A stretch of 64,000 nt of DNA from Streptomyces gardneri (GTDB lineage Bacteria; Actinomycetota; Actinomycetes; Streptomycetales; Streptomycetaceae): NCBI RefSeq assembly GCF_006539185.1, contig NZ_BJMN01000054.1:1-64000 (forward strand), given 5' to 3'. Made by a program: the position numbers and the translations under genes. This document shows positions 58,042 to 64,000 of the stretch, piece after piece; the stretch's first letter is position 1, and the number at the start of each line of letters is the position of its first letter. The notes beneath the pieces are model-generated. The model was not told the DNA's origin. It worked only from the letters and a program-made list of their open reading frames with translations, and did not search any database.

Positions 58042-60663
58042 TCAGCTCACATCGACGCTTCTCCGAACCTTGAGGCGCAGGCGCGGAGCTTGCCGCGCCG
58101 CACCCTCCCGGAGTGCCGACACGCGCCGTACGAGCCGGTCGACGCACGTCGCGTAGCCGATTCCGAAGAGCAGGGACACGGCAAGGGCGAGGGGTTCCGA
58201 CACGTCGTCGACGAGCGGGAAGACCTGCCAGTGCGTCAGGTAGATGGCCAGGGAGCTGCCCGCGAGCAGGCCGGCCACCTGGTTGACTCGATGGACGCTC
58301 GGCAGTGTGGGGAACCACACCAGCAGACAGAAGCCGAGCATGACGAACAGCTCCCGGCGCGGCTCGTCGGGGAAGAAGCCGGGGACCGCGGTGAGGGCGG
58401 CCGCCGTGACCAGCAGCCGGTGCGGCACGGTGCGGGAGCGGGCAGCCGCCCAGCCGAGGGCGAAGAGCCAGAACACGGTGACCGCGTCGGTGATCTGGGC
58501 GCGGTCCGGCAGGCCTACGAGTTCGTAGCGGGTGAGCATTCCGAGCCCGGCCAGGACCACCGGCAGTCCGTACGGGAAGCGGCGATCCAGGCGGTGGACG
58601 GCAGGGACGGCGAGGAGAGCCGTCATGGCCAGCAGGATGTAGACGAGGGCCTCGACGAACCAGAGGTGGATACCGGTTCCCATGACCTCCGGCCAGAGCG
58701 CGTTGTGGAGGAGGAGCACGTTGGACAGGTCGTAGTCGTCGCTGATGAGAAGGGCGAAGGCGGTCCAGGCCATGGTGGGGACGGCGATCCGAGCGATGCT
58801 GCGGGCCGAGCGGCGCGTCCGTTCGCGCCGGTCGGGCGAGGAGAGCAGGAAGCGGGCGAAGTTGAACCCGGCGACGGCGAGCAGCAGATGGGCTCCGCCG
58901 CGGATGTCGAAGAGCCGTACGTGGGAGCCGACGACGCAGACGATGGCCACCGCGCGCAGCAGGACGCTCGTCTCCACGCTACGACGCCACCGACCCCGCG
59001 CGCGGGGGGTCGTCGCGCGGCGCTCCAGTTCGCGAAGGGGCGTCGTGTGCCAGTGGGGTGGCAGCATGCCGAGGCGTCGTTCGAGGTGGAGGGACATCTC
59101 GACGTACGACAGTGAGTCGCCACCGAGTGAGACGAAGGTGCTGTCGGGCGTCACATCCGTGCGGTCCAGGATCCGTGCGTAGAGCGCGCGCAGATCGCCC
59201 TGGTCGCCGTCATCGGCGATCGGTGGCTGTTCGGAGGGGTCGGAAGGGCGGCTCAGGGCGCGTACGGCCCGGTAGTCGGGCTTGCCCGTGGCCAGACGCG
59301 GGAGTTCTGACAGCAGGTGGACGCGGACGGCGCGGGCGGGCAGGCCGAAGGCGTCCGCCACCCGTCTTCGGATCCGTCGCTCGTCCCATCCTGGTGTGCG
59401 GACGACGGCAAGGGTGATGTGCTCGTCGTCGCCCGAGCACAGGACGTCCAGGCCGTGGCGTGCGAGCAGGGCCTCGATCTGCTGGGGGTCGACGCGCAGG
59501 CCGAGGATCTTCAGGAAGCGGCTGCGTCGCCCGACGATCTCGTACAGGCCGTCCTCGGTGCGGCGGGCGAGGTCGCCCGTGCGCAGGGCGTCGGTCGTGC
59601 GGCCGAGCGCGAGGTCGTCGGGGGTGCGGGCGTATCCGAGCATCACGTTCGGGCCGGTGTAGACGAGTTCGCCCACCCCGCCGGACGTCTCCTCGACCGG
59701 TTCCAGGCGGAACGATCCGCCGGGGACCGGGACGCCGATCGCCGTCGGGTGCTCGGCCGCCAGCGAGGGAGGCAGGTAGGCCATGCGGGCGGTCGCCTCC
59801 GTCTGGCCGTACATGACGAACAGGTCCCAGCCGCGCCGTCGTCCCAGCGTCGCGTAGTGCGCGACCCGTTCGGGCGCGAGCCGCCCGCCCGCTTGGGTGA
59901 CGTACCGCAGTCGGGGGAGCTCCATGTCGGCGAAACCGACCCGGTCGAGCAGGTCGAAGGTGTACGGAACCCCCGCGAGGGCGGTGCCGCCGGCGGACCT
60001 GAAGAGATCCCAGAAGCAGGCGTCGGCGACCGAGAGGCCGGTGAGGACGACTCCGGCGCCGCGGAGCAGGTGACTGTGGATCACGGACAGGCCGTAGCAG
60101 TAGTGCATCGGCAGAGTGGTGGCCGCCCGGTCGGTGTCGCGGATGTCGAGGTACGTGGCGATCGACTCGGCGTTCGCCTGGAGGTTCTCGTACGAGAGCC
60201 GGACCAGCTTGGGGGAGCCGGTGGAGCCCGAGGTGCTGAGCAGCAGGGCGAGGTCGGGGTGGAGCGTGTGCGCGGAGGCGGCACGCCGCTCCTCGATGCG
60301 CCACTCGTCGCCGGGCTCCGGATGGATCACGACGTCGGGGTCGTACGCGGAGGTCAGCGCGGCCACCGCTTCGGGGTGGTCGCCCGGCACGAGCAGGACC
60401 GGGTGGCCTGCCGCGAGGGCGGCCAGATGGACGACGAGTGCCCCGACGGTGTTGGCTCCTGGCAGCAGGACCAGGCGGCGCCGCGGGCCGAGGCGCAGCG
60501 CGGTCTCGGCGACCCGCTCGGACAGTTCGCGGTACGAGAGGGTGCCCTCGGCGGTCACCAGGGCGGTCCGGTCACCGTGGAGCGCGAGGTCGCCGGCGAG
60601 CGGGAGGGCGCTGGCGAGCGGGAGGTCGTGGCCGCCGACGGGCGGGGCGGGGAGGAGCGTCAC
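58042..60663 (-). CDS. Adenylation-carrier-acyltransferase fusion, iron-box controlled
   Basis: 873-residue three-part enzyme. Residues 1-465: AMP-binding domain with STSGSTGSPK (143-152), YGQTEA (285-290), RTGDL (361-365) and catalytic Lys-461 in TGKPDY. Residues 490-550: peptidyl/acyl carrier domain with phosphopantetheine Ser-517 in GGDSLSYVEMSL. Residues 565-840: about ten membrane helices of an acyltransferase 3 type domain (VVGSHVRLFDIRGG; AIYLTHWQVFPLVDD). This suggests an acid is activated, loaded onto the carrier and transferred at the membrane to an acceptor. GTG 60663 lacks a ribosome site; TACGAT 7 nt upstream suggests a leaderless mRNA. An iron-box-like site overlaps this promoter, and the divergent genes import ferric iron, so a role linked to iron starvation is inferred. 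Confidence 0.85.
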   Translation of the reverse strand: MTLLPAPPVGGHDLPLASALPLAGDLALHGDRTALVTAEGTLSYRELSERVAETALRLGPRRRLVLLPGANTVGALVVHLAALAAGHPVLLVPGDHPEAVAALTSAYDPDVVIHPEPGDEWRIEERRAASAHTLHPDLALLLSTSGSTGSPKLVRLSYENLQANAESIATYLDIRDTDRAATTLPMHYCYGLSVIHSHLLRGAGVVLTGLSVADACFWDLFRSAGGTALAGVPYTFDLLDRVGFADMELPRLRYVTQAGGRLAPERVAHYATLGRRRGWDLFVMYGQTEATARMAYLPPSLAAEHPTAIGVPVPGGSFRLEPVEETSGGVGELVYTGPNVMLGYARTPDDLALGRTTDALRTGDLARRTEDGLYEIVGRRSRFLKILGLRVDPQQIEALLARHGLDVLCSGDDEHITLAVVRTPGWDERRIRRRVADAFGLPARAVRVHLLSELPRLATGKPDYRAVRALSRPSDPSEQPPIADDGDQGDLRALYARILDRTDVTPDSTFVSLGGDSLSYVEMSLHLERRLGMLPPHWHTTPLRELERRATTPRARGRWRRSVETSVLLRAVAIVCVVGSHVRLFDIRGGAHLLLAVAGFNFARFLLSSPDRRERTRRSARSIARIAVPTMAWTAFALLISDDYDLSNVLLLHNALWPEVMGTGIHLWFVEALVYILLAMTALLAVPAVHRLDRRFPYGLPVVLAGLGMLTRYELVGLPDRAQITDAVTVFWLFALGWAAARSRTVPHRLLVTAAALTAVPGFFPDEPRRELFVMLGFCLLVWFPTLPSVHRVNQVAGLLAGSSLAIYLTHWQVFPLVDDVSEPLALAVSLLFGIGYATCVDRLVRRVSALREGAARQAPRLRLKVRRSVDVS

Positions 60664-60672
60664 GGGCGCATC

Positions 60673-60691
60673 GTAGGTAAGCCTTTCCTTA
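60673..60691 (-). promoter_or_regulatory. Iron-box-like site for the adenylation-acyltransferase gene
   Basis: On the minus strand TAAGGAAAGGCTTACCTAC matches about 14 of 19 positions of the DtxR/IdeR/DmdR consensus TTAGGTTAGGCTAACCTAA. It lies 10-28 bp upstream of the GTG and overlaps the TACGAT -10-like hexamer at 60670-60675, where a bound repressor would block transcription under iron repletion. Confidence 0.6.
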
Positions 60692-60754
60692 TCGAGAAGA
60701 GGCGGGGATGGTTCCGGATGTCCATTCGCGGCCGTGTCGTTATCAAAGCCTGTC

Positions 60755-60780
60755 TTGACTCTTAGGTTAGCTTTACCTTA
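60755..60780 (+). promoter_or_regulatory. Promoter -35 and iron box of the ferric iron importer
   Basis: TTGACT (60755-60760) is a -35-like hexamer. It is followed at 60762-60780 by TTAGGTTAGCTTTACCTTA, which matches 15 of 19 positions of the DmdR/IdeR consensus and would cover the spacer and -10 region. This is the classical placement for iron-dependent repression. Confidence 0.75.
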
Positions 60781-60836
60781 TCAATGCCGTATTCACAGAT
60801 TCTCTTGATAGAGACGGCAGGAAGGCCCCCACCTCT

Positions 60837-61856
60837 ATGCGTCGCCCCTTGGCCCGCGCGCTCACCGCGATCGCTGCGGCCGTCCTGCTCACCCCGGCGC
60901 TCGCCGCGTGCGGCAGCGACGAACCGGCTGACCTCGTCATCTACTCCGGCCGCAACGAGAATCTCGTGAAGCCGCTCATCGAGAAGCTGGAGAAGCACCT
61001 CGGGGCCAACGTCGAGGTCAGGTACGGCGACAGCGCCGAGCTCTCCGCCCAGCTGATGGAGGAGGGCGACAAGACCGAGGCGGGTCTCTTCCTCTCCCAG
61101 GACGCGGGCGCCCTCGGCGCGCTCTCCAAGGAGAAGCGCCTCGCTCCGCTCCCCGGCGCCACCCTCGACAAGGTCGACCCCGCCTACCGCGGATCCAACG
61201 GCGACTGGACCGGTGTCAGCGGTCGTGTCCGCGTCCTCGGGTACCACCCCGACCAGGTCCCCACCCCGCCGAACAGCGTGCACGAACTGGTGAAGCCCGA
61301 GTGGAAGGGCAAGATCGGCTTCGTCCCGACCAACGCCTCCTTCCAGGCCTTCGTGACCGGCATGCGGGTCCTCGAAGGCGACGACGCCGCCCGCACCTGG
61401 CTCAAGGGCCTCAAGGCCAACGAGCCCAAGGCGTACGAGAACAACCTCAAGGTCCTGGAAGCCGTCGACAAGGGCGAGGTCTCCCTCGGCCTGCTCAACC
61501 ACTACTACTGGTTCGAGCAGGTCGCCGAGAAGGGCGCCGACAAGATCAAGGCCAAGATCCACTACCTGCCCAAGGGCGACCCCGGAGGCCTCGTCAACGT
61601 CGCCGGCGTCGGCATCCTCAAGGGCGCCGACGACAAGCAGGCGGCGTACGCCCAGAAGGCCGTCGACTACCTCCTCTCCGCCGAGGCCCAGACCTACTTC
61701 GCCCAGGAGACCAAGGAGTACCCGCTGGCCGCCGACGTGAAGACGGCCGAGGGCGTCCCGCCGCTGGAGACCCTCCAGCCGCCCAAGATCGACCTCGGCC
61801 GGCTCGACTCCCTCAAGGAGACCCTGGCCATGCTCCAAGACGTCGGGCTCGTCTGA
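60837..61856 (+). CDS. fbpA: Ferric iron-binding lipoprotein of ABC importer (FbpA/FutA family)
   Basis: 339-residue lipoprotein, lipobox LAAC (Cys-25). Iron-binding protein pattern: LVIYSGRNENLVKPLIEKLE, SAELSAQLMEEGDKTEAGLF, LSQDAGALGALSKEKRL, and LLNHYYWF with the adjacent Tyr-223/Tyr-224 that coordinate Fe(III) in FbpA/FutA. First gene of a three-gene operon under an iron box 57 bp upstream. Captures ferric iron outside the membrane. Confidence 0.92.
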   Translation: MRRPLARALTAIAAAVLLTPALAACGSDEPADLVIYSGRNENLVKPLIEKLEKHLGANVEVRYGDSAELSAQLMEEGDKTEAGLFLSQDAGALGALSKEKRLAPLPGATLDKVDPAYRGSNGDWTGVSGRVRVLGYHPDQVPTPPNSVHELVKPEWKGKIGFVPTNASFQAFVTGMRVLEGDDAARTWLKGLKANEPKAYENNLKVLEAVDKGEVSLGLLNHYYWFEQVAEKGADKIKAKIHYLPKGDPGGLVNVAGVGILKGADDKQAAYAQKAVDYLLSAEAQTYFAQETKEYPLAADVKTAEGVPPLETLQPPKIDLGRLDSLKETLAMLQDVGLV

Positions 61857-61857
61857 C

Positions 61858-63447
61858 GTGGCCTCGCCGGACGCCCCCGTCCGGCCCGAGAGCGCCCCCC
61901 GCCCGGAAGGTGCCACGGCACCCTCCGGGCGGCGGCGCGCCTCGGCCCGGCCTCCTTGGATCCTGACGGTGCCGGCCACTGCCGCCGCACTGCTCGCCGT
62001 ACTGCCGCTCGGCTACCTCGCCGTCCGCGCCCTCGAACGGGGCCCCGCCTACGCCTGGGACGTCGTCGCGGACGAGCGCACCGGCGAACTGCTCCTGAAC
62101 AGCCTCGGCCTGACGGCCGTCGTCGTGACCGCCTGCCTGCTCATCGGCGTCTCCCTCGCCTGGCTCACGGTCCGCACCGCGCTGCCCGCCGCCCGCGCCT
62201 GGTCCGTCCTCGTCACCCTGCCGCTGGCCGTGCCCAGTTACGTCACCGCCTACGCCTGGCTGTCCGCCGCGCCCTCCCTCGCCGGATTCACCGGCTCGGC
62301 GATCGCCCTCACCCTGGTCAGCTTCCCGTACGTGTACCTGCCCGTCGCCGCCGCGCTGCGCGGCACCGACCCCGGGCACGAGGAGGTGGCGCGCTCCCTC
62401 GGGAAGGGACCCTTCCGAACCTTCCTGCGCGTCACCCTGCCCCAGCTGCGGCCCGCCGCGGCCGGCGGCGGTCTGCTTGTCGCGCTGTACGTGCTCTCCG
62501 ACTTCGGTGCCGTCTCCCTCATGCGGTACGACACCTTCACCCGAGGCATCTACACCTCCTACCGGGCCAGCTTCGACCGCACCCCGGCCGCCGCGCTCAG
62601 CGCCGTCCTCGTCCTCATGACCGTGCTGCTCGTCGCCGCCGAGACCCGCACCCGAGGCCGCGCCGGCTACGCCCGCGGCGGCATAGGGACCGCGCGACGG
62701 GCCGTACCCGCCGCCCTGGGGCGATTCAAGCCCCTCGCGCTCACCTGGTGCGGCGCGATCGTCGCCCTCGCCGTCGCCTTCCCGCTCGCCACCCTCGGCT
62801 ACTGGCTCGCCGTCGGCACCTCCGCCACCTGGGACCCGGCCACGCTGACGACCACCGCGCTGACCACCCTCGGTCTGGCCGCCGCGGGCGCCGCGCTCAC
62901 CGCCCTGCTCGCCCTGCCGGTCGGCGTCATCGCCGCCCGCCACCGCGGCCGCTTCGCCCAGCTCCTCGAACAGGCCGCGTACGCGGGCCACGCCGTCCCC
63001 GGCATCACCGTCGCCCTGGCACTCGTCTTCCTCGCCGTCCGCTACGCCCGCCCGCTCTACCAGGAGACACCGCTCCTCGTCTGCGCCTACGCGGTGCTCT
63101 TCCTGCCCGTCGCGGTGGCCGCCACCCGGGCGGCCGTCCTCCAGGCGCCGCCCGTCCTGGACGACGTCGCCCGCTCCCTCGGGCGCACACCGCTCGGTGT
63201 GCTGCGGGAGGTCACGCTGCCGCTCGCCGCTCCGGGCGTCGCGGCCGGCGCAGCCCTCACCTTCGTCGTCTGCATGAAGGAACTCCCCGCCACGCTGCTG
63301 CTGCGCCCCACCGGCATGGACACCCTGGCGACCCGGCTGTGGACCGAGACCGGCACAGGCTCCTTCGCCGCGGCCGCTCCCTACGCCGCCGCGCTCATCC
63401 TGCTGGCAGCCGTCCCCTCGTACCTCCTCGGAAGGCACCGCACATGA
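61858..63447 (+). CDS. fbpB: Ferric iron ABC transporter permease (FbpB family)
   Basis: 529-residue permease with two six-helix halves, each with an EAA-type cytoplasmic loop: SLGKGPFRTFLRVTLPQLRP and SLGRTPLGVLREVTLPLAAP. This duplicated arrangement is that of FbpB/SfuB, which forms the pore alone. GTG 61858 starts one base after the binding-protein stop; a Pro/Arg-rich ~30-residue cytoplasmic leader precedes helix 1. The stop overlaps the ATPase start (ATGA). Confidence 0.93.
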   Translation: MASPDAPVRPESAPRPEGATAPSGRRRASARPPWILTVPATAAALLAVLPLGYLAVRALERGPAYAWDVVADERTGELLLNSLGLTAVVVTACLLIGVSLAWLTVRTALPAARAWSVLVTLPLAVPSYVTAYAWLSAAPSLAGFTGSAIALTLVSFPYVYLPVAAALRGTDPGHEEVARSLGKGPFRTFLRVTLPQLRPAAAGGGLLVALYVLSDFGAVSLMRYDTFTRGIYTSYRASFDRTPAAALSAVLVLMTVLLVAAETRTRGRAGYARGGIGTARRAVPAALGRFKPLALTWCGAIVALAVAFPLATLGYWLAVGTSATWDPATLTTTALTTLGLAAAGAALTALLALPVGVIAARHRGRFAQLLEQAAYAGHAVPGITVALALVFLAVRYARPLYQETPLLVCAYAVLFLPVAVAATRAAVLQAPPVLDDVARSLGRTPLGVLREVTLPLAAPGVAAGAALTFVVCMKELPATLLLRPTGMDTLATRLWTETGTGSFAAAAPYAAALILLAAVPSYLLGRHRT

Positions 63448-64000
63448 ACGAGCTCCGGGTCAGTGGCCTGGTCAAGGCGTACGGACCGGAGGCCCGGGTC
63501 CTCGACGGGCTCGACCTCGACGTCCCCGGCGGCGCCCTCGCCGCCGTGCTGGGCCCGTCCGGCTGCGGCAAGACCACCCTGCTGCGGGTGATCGCCGGCT
63601 TCCTGAAGGCGGACGCCGGCACGGTGACCGTCGCCGGCCGGCTCCTCGGCGGCCCCGGTGTCCACCTGCCGCCCGAGCGGCGGCGCATCGGGATCGTCCC
63701 CCAGGAAGGCGCGCTCTTCCCCCACCTGAGCGTGGCCCGGAACATCGCCTTCGGACTCACCGGCCTCGACCGCGCGGCCAAGCGCGCCCGCGTGGCGGAG
63801 ATGCTCGACCTCGTGGGCCTGCCCGGCTACGGCGACCGCATGCCGCACGAGCTCTCCGGCGGCCAGCAGCAGCGCGTGGCCCTGGCCCGCGCGCTCGCCC
63901 CGCAACCCCATCTCGTCCTGCTCGACGAGCCGTTCAGCGCCCTCGACAGCGGACTCCGTGGCGCCGTACGGGCGGAGGTCCGCGCCGTGCTGCGGCAGAG
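63444..64000 (+). CDS. fbpC: Ferric iron ABC transporter ATP-binding protein (FbpC family), truncated by window edge
   Basis: At least 185 residues are visible; the gene continues past the window. Walker A GPSGCGKTTLLRVIAGF, Q-loop IGIVPQEGALFPHLSVARNI, signature LSGGQQQRVALARAL and Walker B LVLLDEPFSALD are complete. The regulatory C-terminal domain lies outside. ATG 63444 overlaps the permease stop. It energises the iron importer. Confidence 0.93.
   Translation, partial: MNELRVSGLVKAYGPEARVLDGLDLDVPGGALAAVLGPSGCGKTTLLRVIAGFLKADAGTVTVAGRLLGGPGVHLPPERRRIGIVPQEGALFPHLSVARNIAFGLTGLDRAAKRARVAEMLDLVGLPGYGDRMPHELSGGQQQRVALARALAPQPHLVLLDEPFSALDSGLRGAVRAEVRAVLRQ

Noticed and set aside
1..64000. CRISPR arrays, tRNA/rRNA genes, insertion sequences, replication origin
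   Set aside because: None seen. The only clear tandem repeats are the 16-bp and 17-bp ones described; neither has spacer-repeat structure.

Overview
The window is high-GC DNA with strong third-position G/C bias, frequent GTG starts, twin-arginine and lipoprotein signals, ECF sigma and SpoIIE-type regulators, and iron boxes resembling DmdR/IdeR sites. This points to a Streptomyces (or close actinomycete) chromosome, most likely a variable part of it. I see no rRNA, tRNA, CRISPR array, integrase or transposase. The last gene runs off the right edge.

Layout. (1) 1-11.7 kb: a membrane SpoIIE-like PP2C phosphatase, a small DUF5988-like protein, and a secreted 2880-residue RHS/YD-repeat polymorphic toxin with a C-terminal nuclease domain. 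A SMI1/KNR4-type immunity gene lies directly downstream of the toxin, and a divergent MmpS-like protein sits on its other side. (2) 11.7-20.7 kb: an ECF sigma factor with a His/Met-rich, probably copper-linked, membrane protein; an MFS transporter overlapping a GH88-like hydrolase; and an acyl-CoA module (acyl-CoA dehydrogenase divergent from a double-length CoA-transferase and an overlapping acyl-CoA ligase). (3) 20.7-31.7 kb: a three-gene metal ABC importer, an exported DJ-1/PfpI protein, an M64 metallopeptidase divergent from an XRE-TPR regulator, a stand-alone secreted protein resembling the non-catalytic part of large subtilases, an SDR, an orphan sugar-binding lipoprotein and a small lipoprotein. 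(4) 31.7-36.1 kb: two tandem paralogous secreted FG-GAP/VCBS-type proteins.

(5) 36.5-53.8 kb is the most interesting part: a compact single-strand contractile injection system (CIS). In order it encodes an unknown protein, sheath, tube, an 89-residue protein resembling only the tail end of a tape-measure protein, a baseplate adaptor, a plug-like protein, a fused hub-spike, a PAAR-like tip, gp25, baseplate J, a large gp7-like baseplate protein and two fibre/adhesin-like proteins. Two large putative effectors end the run. Effector 1 ends in a deaminase-like toxin domain (HAE plus CxxC). Effector 2 ends in a PD-(D/E)XK-like nuclease domain. The two share a GYxxPSYxxxGR block at exactly the same residue positions (71-90), a candidate loading signal. 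I find no AAA+ ATPase, no LysM protein, no full-length tape measure and no adjacent immunity gene.

(6) 53.9-64 kb: an aldo/keto reductase, an orphan XylF-like sugar-binding lipoprotein with a LacI/ROK-style operator, a haloalkane-dehalogenase-like hydrolase, and a stand-alone HflX N-terminal domain. An iron-controlled divergent pair completes the window. Leftward is an unusual fusion of adenylation domain, carrier protein and membrane acyltransferase. Rightward is an FbpABC-type ferric iron importer. Each has an iron-box-like sequence in the 173 bp between them.

The recurrent theme is extracytoplasmic and inter-cell function: toxins, an injection device, secreted binding proteins and metal acquisition.
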